From Bacteroidetes bacterium QH_1_64_81 (lineage in GTDB: Bacteria > Bacteroidota > Rhodothermia > Rhodothermales > Salinibacteraceae), in NCBI GenBank assembly GCA_003022655.1, contig PXSX01000358.1, positions 14,271-24,173 of the forward strand: a stretch of 9,903 nt of DNA. Direction: 5' to 3'. A program made the translations under genes and the position numbers. Numbering within the stretch: position 1 is the first letter of the stretch; each line of letters begins with the position of its first letter. Below, in pieces: positions 1 to 6,582 of the stretch. The notes below the pieces were generated by a model. The model saw nothing but the letters and a program-made list of their open reading frames with translations. It had not been told where the DNA came from and did not search any database.

Positions 1-1089
1 GGCGTCGCGTCGCTTGGGGATCTCGAGCAGCTGTCTCGCATCGGGGGAAAGACGCTCGGCATCTACGTCGTGACCACCACGATTGCGCTCGTGCTCGGGC
101 TGGTGTTGGTCAATACCCTTCAGCCCGGCAAGACGGTGCCCCAGGAAATGCGCGCTCAGTTGGAGCAGACCTACCAGGGCGACATCGAGGAGAGTGAGGA
201 GATTGCAAAGCAGGCCGAAGACCGAGGACCTCTTCAGCCGCTCGTCAACATGGTGCCGTCCAACTTCTTTGACTCGGCCTCGGACAACTCAAACATGCTC
301 CAGGTCGTCTTCGTCGCCATCTTCTTCGGGATCGGACTGCTGCTGCTCCCGGAGGAGGACTCGGAGCCGCTGCTCACCTTGTTTGAAAGCTTATTCGAGC
401 TAATCATCAAGGCCGTTGAAATGATCATGCTCATGGCTCCGGTCGGGGTGTTTGGGCTTCTGGCCGAGGCGATTACCTCAATCGCGGCCGGCAGCCCGGC
501 GGACCTCGCCAGCCTGCTGGGGGCCCTCGGATTTTACTGCGCGGTCCGAGAGTACTTTCTCGCGATTTCCCCTGCACAGCTCGTCGCGTTTTCGACGTCC
601 TCGAGCGGAGCCACGCTTCCGGTGACCATGGAGGTGTCAGAGAAGAATCTCGGGGTTTCCGAAGAGGTGTCGTCCTTCGTCCTGCCCCTGGGCGCGACCA
701 TCAACATGGACGGCACGGCCCTCTATCAGGCCGTCTCGGCCGTCTTTATTGCGCAGGTTCTGGGCATCGGTCTCGCCTTTACGCAGCAACTGAACATCGT
801 CCTAATCGCCGTTCTGGCCTCCATCGGGACCGCAGCGGTGCCGAGCGCAGGCATCGTCATGCTGGTCGTCATTCTCGAATCCATCGGCGTACCGAGCGCC
901 GGCCTGGCCCTCATCCTGGGCGTGGACCGGCCGCTCGACATGCTGCGAACGACCAACAACGTGACCGGCGACACGATGGTCGCCTCCGTCGTGGCGGCGA
1001 CCGAGAATCAGCTGAGATTCCCCACGGACGGGGCCAGCGTGGCGACTGCCGACGTGCAGGGCTCTGTTCGGGAGGAGCCTGTGGGGTAG
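1..1089 (+). CDS. Dicarboxylate/amino acid:cation symporter (DAACS family), 5' end cut off, possible internal deletion
   Basis: This is a membrane transporter that probably imports an acidic amino acid or dicarboxylate with sodium or protons. The frame is open from base 1, so the N-terminus lies outside the window. Family hallmarks are visible: the HP1 serine motif STSSSG (592-609), the signature ATINMDGTALYQ (694-729), and the TM8 motif LDMLRTTNNVTGD (934-972). By comparison with GltPh, the Asp at 937-939 should bind the amino group and the Arg at 946-948 the side-chain carboxylate, which fits glutamate or aspartate. One part is odd. Near 529-555 the protein runs from LGALGFYCAV straight into REYFLAISPAQ. 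Family members usually have about 20-28 more residues here, forming a transmembrane helix, so the copy may be non-functional despite an open frame. The family is secure, while the exact substrate and coupling ion are not. Confidence 0.9.
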   Translation, partial: GVASLGDLEQLSRIGGKTLGIYVVTTTIALVLGLVLVNTLQPGKTVPQEMRAQLEQTYQGDIEESEEIAKQAEDRGPLQPLVNMVPSNFFDSASDNSNMLQVVFVAIFFGIGLLLLPEEDSEPLLTLFESLFELIIKAVEMIMLMAPVGVFGLLAEAITSIAAGSPADLASLLGALGFYCAVREYFLAISPAQLVAFSTSSSGATLPVTMEVSEKNLGVSEEVSSFVLPLGATINMDGTALYQAVSAVFIAQVLGIGLAFTQQLNIVLIAVLASIGTAAVPSAGIVMLVVILESIGVPSAGLALILGVDRPLDMLRTTNNVTGDTMVASVVAATENQLRFPTDGASVATADVQGSVREEPVG

Positions 1090-1109
1090 GGAGGAGCCCA
1101 GGAAACAAT

Positions 1110-1154
1110 CCGGTCACGTCTGGAGCCGCGGCTCAGTGACGGGGAAAATGCCCC
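1110..1154 (+). terminator. Paired hairpins after the symporter gene, possible terminator
   Basis: Two adjacent inverted repeats follow the symporter stop codon. The first is a perfect 12-base palindrome, GAGCCGCGGCTC (1123-1134), flanked by GTCAC and GTGAC, which can extend the stem. The second is GGGG-AAAATG-CCCC (1141-1154). No clean T-tract follows, so the terminator role is a guess from position and structure. Confidence 0.35.
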
Positions 1155-1207
1155 ACTGCATTTCGTTTGTCGGGTGCGAACAGGCGTGAACCTTCTCCAA
1201 TTCCCTG

Positions 1208-2504
1208 ATGGCAGACCTCGTCTTGGACCGCGTCCAGCCCCTCAACGACCGAGGGCTTCGCGCGGAGGGCCGCTACGTCCTGTACTGGATGCAGCAGTCC
1301 CAGCGGGCGCATCACAACCCGGCCCTGGAGCGGGCCCTCCGGCACGCGAACGCGGAGGACCTTCCCGTGCTGGTCGTCTTTGGGCTCATGGACGACTACC
1401 CGGAGGCCAACCTCCGCCATTACACCTTCATGCTCGAAGGCCTGCGCGAGACCGAGCAGCGGCTCGCATCTCCGGCACCAAAAGCAGTGGCGCTCCCGCG
1501 TAGCGGCCGAGGCACCGTGCCGGGTCGAACAGGTGGAGGGCGACGTGGTGGTGCCGGTGGAGACCGCGACGGACAAGGCCGAGTATGCCGCGCGAACCAT
1601 CCGTCCCAAGATCCACGAGCACCTGGAGCGGTGCCTGCAGCTGCCAGATCCGGCGCCCGTAGAGGCGTCCTCGCTCGACCTGGACGTGGAGGCGGGGCTC
1701 TCTCCCCTTGACGACGTAGAGGCTGTCACCGACCGGCTGGATCTCGACCGAAGTGTGGCTCCGGTGTCCAACTTGTACCCCGGCGGCGGATCCGAAGCCG
1801 AGCAGATTCTGGACCGCTTCCTCGGAGAGCATCTGGACGGCTACGATGGGAACCGCAATCAGATCCAGACCAGGGCGGTTTCCCACATGAGCAAGTACCT
1901 CCACTTCGGACAGGTTTCTCCCGTGTGGCTCGCCCAACAGGTGCGGAGCGCCGACGGCCCGGACTCGGACATCGAATCCTACATCGAAGAGCTCGTCGTC
2001 CGGCGCGAGCTTGCGATGAACCACGTCCACTTCCGACCGGACACCTACGACGCGTACGAGTGCCTGCCGGAGTGGGCCCGGGAAAGCCTCGCCGAGCACG
2101 CGGACGACGAGCGCGAGCACGCCTACGGCCGTGCCGAGTTGGAGCAAGGGGAAACCCACGACCCCTATTGGAATGCAGCCATGAAGGAGATGCGGGAGAC
2201 CGGATACATGCACAATTACATGCGGATGTACTGGGGCAAGAAAATTCTGGAGTGGTCCCCCAATCCGCAGACGGCCTTCGACCGCACGCTCCATCTCAAC
2301 AACAAGTATTTCCTCGACGGCCGCGATCCCAACTCGTTCGCGAACGTGGCGTGGATTTTTGGCCTCCACGACCGGGGCTGGAAGGAGCGTCCCGTCTACG
2401 GCAAGGTGCGCTACATGAGCCAAGGCGGCCTCGAACGAAAGGCTGATCCAGATGCCTACGTCGAGAAGGTCGACCGTCTGGCCGCAGATGCACAGTCTCC
2501 GTAA
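1208..2504 (+). pseudogene. phr: Class II CPD photolyase, broken by internal deletion and frameshift
   Basis: The intact protein would use FAD and light to repair cyclobutane pyrimidine dimers. The N-terminal part starts at MADLVLDRVQPLNDR and is read in one frame to about 1466 (ending LRETEQRLA). The rest is in the next frame, from about LRHQKQWR (1470) to the stop at 2504. Two class II signatures are visible in the C-terminal part: EELVVRRELAMNH (about 1987-2025) and GLHDRGWKERPVYGKVRYMS (2361-2420). RMYWGKKILEW is also present. Against the recalled Methanosarcina class II enzyme, about 35 residues are missing at the switch, which is the Rossmann-like strand region between FMLEGLRETE and LRHQKQW. 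The lost length must be 2 modulo 3, so roughly 100 bases. The two parts total about 430 residues, while the family usually has 450-490. The family call is secure. Whether the lesion is real or an assembly error cannot be told from the sequence. Confidence 0.85.
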
Positions 2505-2532
2505 GTCTTCTCTCGCGCAACCCCCGAAGCTC

Positions 2533-2772
2533 ATGAACGACGAAACGAAAGAAACCCTCTTCCCCCTCACATTTGCGGGTGCTGCCTTCTTTTACTCCTG
2601 GGCCATCGTGTCTCTGTGGATCGGGCCCTCCTGGGCCCTCTCCGGGCCAAAATACCTGATCGTGGGCGTGATCCCCGCGTTCTTGGGCGTAGTGTGCACG
2701 GTGTTTGCCCTTGCGCTTCACATGGAGATTCAGGAGAGCGACTCGACGAACCGAGACGATTTCTGGAGCTAG
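2533..2772 (+). CDS. Small two-helix membrane protein, function unknown
   Basis: This gene encodes 79 residues, beginning MNDETKETLF. Two hydrophobic segments are visible at about residues 11-31 and 42-64, joined by a short GPSWALSGPK loop. The ends are acidic and polar, with the C-terminus rich in D, E, S and T, so a small inner-membrane protein with both ends on one side is likely. The frame stays open upstream to 2452, but that extension would overlap the photolyase and is arginine/serine-rich shadow sequence. The start at 2533, just before the membrane segment, is therefore preferred. It begins 28 bases after the photolyase stop on the same strand and could be co-transcribed with it. I do not recognise a family. 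Confidence 0.6.
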   Translation: MNDETKETLFPLTFAGAAFFYSWAIVSLWIGPSWALSGPKYLIVGVIPAFLGVVCTVFALALHMEIQESDSTNRDDFWS

Positions 2773-3063
2773 GAGCTAGTACTATCTGCGGTAAATCGAT
2801 GTGCAGGTTTATCGCGTCGAGGGTCTCGGAGAATCGTTCATATAAGGCACTCAGGCCCATGTAGGACGACCCGCAGGTCGTCCCTACATCCACGGGAGAA
2901 GCAAAAACGCACAGCGAAGTCTCGCATTTGGTATAAGACCGCTCCCCGATCGAGTGTCGGTCCGTACCGGGCGGCAGTGCTGTGGATGAAACGGGCACTC
3001 CAATCGTCAACCTGAAGAGGTCGGCCATTGGAGGACGACGGTCCTGAGCTCGTCTCGTGGACA
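2773..3063. other. Convergent intergenic region without a gene
   Basis: This 291-base gap lies between two genes that end toward each other. It holds the REP-like hairpin listed separately. A short hairpin, AGGAC-GACG-GTCCT (3032-3045), sits just past the stop of the minus-strand membrane gene and may help end that transcript. The short open frames here have no recognisable content. Confidence 0.5.
2859..2889. repeat. REP-like inverted repeat
   Basis: The left arm is ATGTAGGACGACC (2859-2871), the loop CGCA, and the right arm GGTCGTCCCTACAT (2876-2889). The arms pair completely except for one bulged base in the right arm. Outer GTAG/CTAC ends with a GC-rich core are typical of dispersed REP or miniature palindromic elements found between genes in many bacteria. 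The position in a convergent gap fits, and it may also act as a transcript-end hairpin. Only one clear copy is present, so its dispersed nature is inferred. Confidence 0.6.
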
Positions 3064-3540
3064 TCAGGCCGCGGCTTGTCTCGACTCGAACTGGATCCAC
3101 GCCGGATTGAGGCCGCCAATAATGAACCCGTAGATGAGGTGCAGCACGAGGGTGGCCCCGATGTACTTGACGGGTGGGCCGAGGTGCAACAGATCACCGG
3201 ATTCGTACCCGGCTCCGCCGAAGCCAAACACGCCCCATCCGATTATCGGGGAGTAGACGATCATCATGAACAGCCAGAGCGCAGTGGCCAGGTACACGCC
3301 CCGTCGAACACTGGTATCGGTGCCGTACAGCCACACGAGCAGTACCGACCAGGTGGCCCCGTAGCCGAAGTGTACGAGAAGTGGGAGCAGCCCCACGTTC
3401 AGACTAAGCTGCTCCAAAAAGGCAGCGGAAGGAGGCAGATTAAAGGGCGCGATGCCTGCGCCGTGAATAGCGTACATCATGAGCAAGAACATCACGAGGC
3501 TCCCCAGAACGCCGATAACGGCTGACTTAATCCACTTCAT
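3064..3540 (-). CDS. Four-helix membrane protein, DUF6789-like
   Basis: This is a 158-residue protein starting MKWIKSAVIGVLGS. Four hydrophobic segments are visible at about residues 5-24, 48-71, 80-103 and 124-146, so it is an integral membrane protein. The layout resembles the uncharacterised DUF6789-type family: a short N-terminal helix with GxxxSLVM, a His/Gly-rich second helix (VHFGYGATWSVLLVWLYG), the phrase SPIIGWGVFGFGG after helix 3, and a final LHLIYGFIIGGL helix. That match is from memory and is moderate. No catalytic motif is evident. The zinc-ribbon gene lies 135 bases upstream on the same strand, so co-transcription is possible. Confidence 0.78.
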   Translation of the reverse strand: MKWIKSAVIGVLGSLVMFLLMMYAIHGAGIAPFNLPPSAAFLEQLSLNVGLLPLLVHFGYGATWSVLLVWLYGTDTSVRRGVYLATALWLFMMIVYSPIIGWGVFGFGGAGYESGDLLHLGPPVKYIGATLVLHLIYGFIIGGLNPAWIQFESRQAAA

Positions 3541-3675
3541 GTCTCATTGCGTCGGCTTTGTGAAGAAGTACGCAGGGTACGGGCGAGCAGGTCTGTCCTG
3601 CTTCGCCATAGGCCTAGGGCTGCGCCGACCCTCAAACCGTTACGTACTGCCAGCCAACGGGCGCCGAGTCCACGC

Positions 3676-3909
3676 TCACTCGAGTGACAGGCCGATTGCG
3701 GACGGGGAGAAGTGGAGCACATACCCGCAGTATTTACACGCTACGTTGATTCTGGACTCGGGCGGTGCGTCCTCGTCATCGGTGGGGAGGACCGTGATCT
3801 CTTCCTGAACCACCATGTTTGAGGCCCCACAGATGGGACACTGCGGCGGCTGGGCGCGGGACCGAAGGTGGTTGGCAACCGCGCGTTGCTGGTCGGGGGT
3901 GAGGGGCAT
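3676..3909 (-). CDS. Small zinc-ribbon protein, function unknown
   Basis: This 77-residue protein has two CxxC pairs, CPIC (residues 24-27) and CKYC (58-61), expected to bind one zinc ion. The acidic stretch LPTDDEDAPPE separates them. The ending, VACKYCGYVLHFSPSAIGL, resembles a widespread family of roughly 80-residue bacterial zinc-ribbon proteins of unknown role that carry a CxNCGY-like motif followed by a short hydrophobic tail. The frame stays open upstream to 4077, but those 56 residues are low-complexity and unrelated to the family. MPLTPDQQRAVANHL, which begins with a plausible amphipathic helix, is therefore chosen as the start. It faces away from the hotdog-protein gene across a 242-base divergent gap. 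Binding to nucleic acid or protein is possible but not shown. Confidence 0.75.
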   Translation of the reverse strand: MPLTPDQQRAVANHLRSRAQPPQCPICGASNMVVQEEITVLPTDDEDAPPESRINVACKYCGYVLHFSPSAIGLSLE

Positions 3910-4055
3910 AGAGCGTGAGGAGGATGGAGAGGAGAGAGGCGTCGAGTGGTGACAGGCCTTCAGGAGTTGCCGCGCCAGCAACACGAGACGATCACTTTCG
4001 CCGTTCCTGATCCGGGATCCTGTCATTTGGGCAGGACCGGGAGCCTGGCATCCTT

Positions 4056-4098
4056 TTGGCGCCAAGTATGGGCGCATGCGCCGGGAAGTTGGCGCGCC
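4056..4098. promoter_or_regulatory. Cluster of three GGCGC palindromes in a divergent gap
   Basis: Three perfect palindromes lie within 43 bases: TTGGCGCCAA (4056-4065), GGCGCATGCGCC (4071-4082) and GGCGCGCC (4091-4098). Their centres are 16 and 18 bases apart. They lie between the zinc-ribbon gene (- strand) and the hotdog-protein gene (+ strand), where an operator could control either. The first and third are both preceded by TT. Operator function is inference, and high GC raises the background chance of such motifs. The rest of this gap (3910-4151) shows no gene and no promoter I can assign. Confidence 0.4.
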
Positions 4099-4151
4099 GA
4101 GGAGATGTTTGAACGTTTTCGCTCCGTTGGCTCACACAGTTTTCTTCTGGT

Positions 4152-4661
4152 ATGGTCGCCCAACAGCATTATCAGCGCCTGAAGCACCTTTACGCGGACG
4201 CCCCGGCGGAAAACGCGACGGGACCGGTGGACATCTCGTACGGGTACGCCGAGATCGTCGGCATTGTCGAGGGACGCCCGGCCGACAGCCTGGTAAACCG
4301 GGTGCCCCACCAACGGCTCCTTGCGGATGCTGCGTCCCTGGCGGCCGGCTCCGTAGAGAAGGAGGGGCTCCTTGCGATGGACCGGTTCAACCTCAGCGTG
4401 AACAACCCCGACTATCGGGGGGCCGTCCAGGCCACTGCGGAGGTGGTGCTCGCTGAGCCCCCGCGCTACCACGTCCGCGCGAGGGTGCTGAACGAGGACG
4501 GGCAGGAACTGGCAGAGGCTCTGGCATTCTTTGAGCCGAGCGGGGAGGAGCTCCCGCCCGACCCGACGCCTGAGACTGACGACGGAGACACGGTCACGCC
4601 GCCCCCGGTGCCCTTCATGCCGGTTCACGTGACCCGGCACGGCTCCTTGTGCCTGAACTGA
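4152..4661 (+). CDS. PaaI-like hotdog-fold protein (putative acyl-CoA thioesterase)
   Basis: This 169-residue protein shows the hotdog pattern at about residues 45-127. LLADAASLAAGS (56-67) is the central helix, FNLSVNNPDYRGAVQATAEVVL (79-100) contains the following strands, and YHVRARVLNEDGQELAEALAFF (106-127) is the final strand pair. Family members usually hydrolyse acyl- or aroyl-CoA thioesters in the cytoplasm. The usual HGG motif before the central helix is replaced by VPHQRLLAD, so activity and substrate are uncertain. The proline/acid-rich segment at about 131-155 looks disordered. No Shine-Dalgarno sequence precedes the ATG. The fold is fairly clear, and the enzyme role is inferred from family. 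Confidence 0.75.
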   Translation: MVAQQHYQRLKHLYADAPAENATGPVDISYGYAEIVGIVEGRPADSLVNRVPHQRLLADAASLAAGSVEKEGLLAMDRFNLSVNNPDYRGAVQATAEVVLAEPPRYHVRARVLNEDGQELAEALAFFEPSGEELPPDPTPETDDGDTVTPPPVPFMPVHVTRHGSLCLN

Positions 4662-4666
4662 CGGAC

Positions 4667-4685
4667 ATGGAGCAGACGCTCCGTT
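4667..4685 (+). terminator. Weak hairpin after the hotdog-protein gene
   Basis: GGAGC-AGAC-GCTCC (4669-4682) can form a short stem, slightly extended by a G-T pair and followed by TTT. It sits 7 bases past the stop codon. The stem is short, so terminator activity is doubtful. The remaining gap to the next gene at 4870 shows no riboswitch or gene that I can recognise. Confidence 0.3.
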
Positions 4686-4869
4686 TCCGAACGTGCATCT
4701 CCCGACGTTTCCTCAGATCACGTCCAGGTAGGAATCGGCGAGGGCCGAGTGGCTCTCCTCTCGGGGTAGGGCTCAGTCCCGCGCCCCTCAGAAATGATGG
4801 GACGTGGCGAGAGTCGGTGCAAACTGGCGTTTCGGCCGTCTTCGTTGTACGCGTCCTGCTCGTCGCCCC

Positions 4870-6378
4870 ATGGTCTCCAACTGGTCCATTTGGCAGCGTC
4901 TGCTCGGAGGCAGTGCGTTCGTGCTCGTTCTCCTGCTCGGTGTGGTCGGTGCATGGACGTGGCAGGTTGAGAGTCGCCAACTGGAGACCGAACCGGTGGA
5001 CCTGCGTGTCCCCGCGGAGGCGCCCCAGCGTCTCGCCCAGGCCCTCCGGGCGAAGACCCTCACGAACCGGGACCCCGCTCAGCTCGATTCGTCCGCGTTC
5101 CAGGACCTCTACGACCACTTCCGAGAGGCGTTTCCTCGGGTCCACGCGACCCTCGACGTAGACACTGTCAACGGGTTGAGTCGGCTGTACACGTGGGAAG
5201 GACGCACCCCGTCGCTCGCGCCGGTGGTCCTCATGGCCCACGTCGACGTGGTGCCCGTCGAGGACCCGTCCGAGTGGCCGCACCCGCCGTTTGCGGGACG
5301 CATCGCTGGAGATCACGTGTGGGGACGTGGGGCCCTCGACGACAAGGCGAGCGCTGTTGGCATCCTGGAGGCCATTGAGACGCTCCTGAAGCGGGGCGTG
5401 ACCCCGCGCCGCACCGTGTACGTGGCGCTGGGGCACGACGAAGAGGTGGGCGGTCGCCGGGGGGCACGCGCCATGGCGGAGCGAATCACGGCAGACGGCG
5501 TGTCCCCGGCGCTCGTATTAGACGAAGGAGGGGCCATCACCCGGGATGCTCTTCCGGGCCTGCACGATCCCCTCGCGGTCGTGGGGGTGGCGGGGAAGGG
5601 ATACCTGAGCCTCGAACTGACGACCGAGGGGCCGGGTGGCCACTCGTCCGTCCCACCCAAGCAGACCAGCATCGAGGTGCTGAACGAGGCCCTCTCTCGC
5701 TTGCGCACCAGTCCGCTGCCCTCCCGTCTCTCGGGCGTTGCGGGGACAATGTTTGACTACCTTGCGCCGGAGATGGATCTTCCGATGCGGACGGTTCTGG
5801 CCAACCGGTGGCTCTCGGCGCCCGCGCTCCGGTGGATTCTAAACCGGCGCCCTGCCACCCGCGCTGCGATTCGCACGACCACCGTGCCCACCCGACTCCA
5901 GGCGGGCGTCAAGGACAACGTGATCCCCACCACCGCCCGCGCCACGGTGAACTTTCGGATCTTGCCGAGCCATTCGACCGAGGACGTGATCGGTCACGTC
6001 CGCTCGACCCTGGAGGGGCTTCCCGTCCAGATCGAGCCCGTCCAGGCCAACGAGCCCCCGGCCGTATCCGGCGTCGACACACCGGCATTTCGGATGGTCC
6101 AGCGGACGGTGGGCCAGGTGACGGCGGATTCGGTCGTGGTGGCTCCCTACCTGGTCCCCGGCCGCACCGACAGCGACTACTACGCCGATGATAGCGACGC
6201 CGTGTATCGCTTCGTCCCGTATCAGCTCACCCCCGAGGACCGAAGCCGCATCCATGGACCCAATGAGCGTATTGCAGTGGACGACTACCGGACGGTTGTG
6301 CAGTTCTATATGCAAGTAATTCGCAACGCAGATCGCCTGCCCACGAACGCAGGGACGACGGCGGCCGACAAAGAATGA
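4870..6378 (+). CDS. Membrane-anchored M20 family metallopeptidase (carboxypeptidase S/PM20D1-like)
   Basis: This 502-residue di-zinc hydrolase probably cleaves peptides or N-acyl amino acids. An N-terminal hydrophobic helix (about residues 8-28) should anchor it to the membrane with the catalytic part outside the cytoplasm. Active-site residues follow the M20 pattern: His124 and Asp126 in LMAHVDVV, Asp157 in GRGALDDK, catalytic Glu191 and metal ligand Glu192 in GHDEEVGG, Asp218 in LVLDEGG, and His462 in RIHGPNERI. The lid/dimerisation domain begins near GPGGHSS, with His258. Length and the long lid match the CPS1/PM20D1 branch rather than short dipeptidases. A GTG at 4804 in the same frame would add 22 Arg-rich residues before the anchor. 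The ATG at 4870 is preferred because it places the helix at the N-terminus. The substrate cannot be read from sequence. Confidence 0.92.
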   Translation: MVSNWSIWQRLLGGSAFVLVLLLGVVGAWTWQVESRQLETEPVDLRVPAEAPQRLAQALRAKTLTNRDPAQLDSSAFQDLYDHFREAFPRVHATLDVDTVNGLSRLYTWEGRTPSLAPVVLMAHVDVVPVEDPSEWPHPPFAGRIAGDHVWGRGALDDKASAVGILEAIETLLKRGVTPRRTVYVALGHDEEVGGRRGARAMAERITADGVSPALVLDEGGAITRDALPGLHDPLAVVGVAGKGYLSLELTTEGPGGHSSVPPKQTSIEVLNEALSRLRTSPLPSRLSGVAGTMFDYLAPEMDLPMRTVLANRWLSAPALRWILNRRPATRAAIRTTTVPTRLQAGVKDNVIPTTARATVNFRILPSHSTEDVIGHVRSTLEGLPVQIEPVQANEPPAVSGVDTPAFRMVQRTVGQVTADSVVVAPYLVPGRTDSDYYADDSDAVYRFVPYQLTPEDRSRIHGPNERIAVDDYRTVVQFYMQVIRNADRLPTNAGTTAADKE

Positions 6379-6406
6379 CCGTGCTCAGAGGCGTTCAGGA
6401 CGCGGG

Positions 6407-6452
6407 GAGCGGAAGACGCGGGAACGCACTCTGCATTTACCGCGTCCCGCTC
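6407..6452 (+). terminator. Large GC-rich hairpin after the M20 gene
   Basis: GAGCGGAAGACGCGG (6407-6421) pairs with CCGCGTCCCGCTC (6440-6452) over 13 base pairs, with a two-base AA bulge and an 18-base loop. It lies about 30 bases past the stop codon and could end the transcript, although no T-run follows. The surrounding 6395-6465 has a loose seven-base rhythm (units like GGAAGAC, GGGGAGC, AGGACGC), which suggests a decayed repeat. The rest of the gap to 6583 is unremarkable. Confidence 0.4.
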
Positions 6453-6582
6453 TTCGTATCCCGCCCTGCACCAGAAGACATTCGGAGCGTGTTCTGAGGA
6501 AGCAGTTTCGTGTAGATCCGTTCTCATACGTCGACATACAACGCCCACACAGCCCCCATCAGGTAGCGTTCACCCTTCCGTC

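Noticed and set aside
1455..1480. Programmed frameshift in the photolyase
   Set aside because: No slippery sequence is evident and conserved residues are missing at the switch, so a deletion explains it better.
1428..2570. Long minus-strand open frame opposite the photolyase
   Set aside because: It mirrors the conserved photolyase codons, has no recognisable domain, and arises from high GC.
4056..4065. TTGGCGCCAA resembling the eukaryotic E2F site
   Set aside because: This is a chance match, since the context is bacterial.
4023..4640. Minus-strand open frame opposite the hotdog-protein gene
   Set aside because: It has no recognisable family, and the plus strand shows a clear hotdog pattern.
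4662..4869. Possible riboswitch leader before the M20 gene
   Set aside because: No known riboswitch core or convincing paired structure could be identified by eye.
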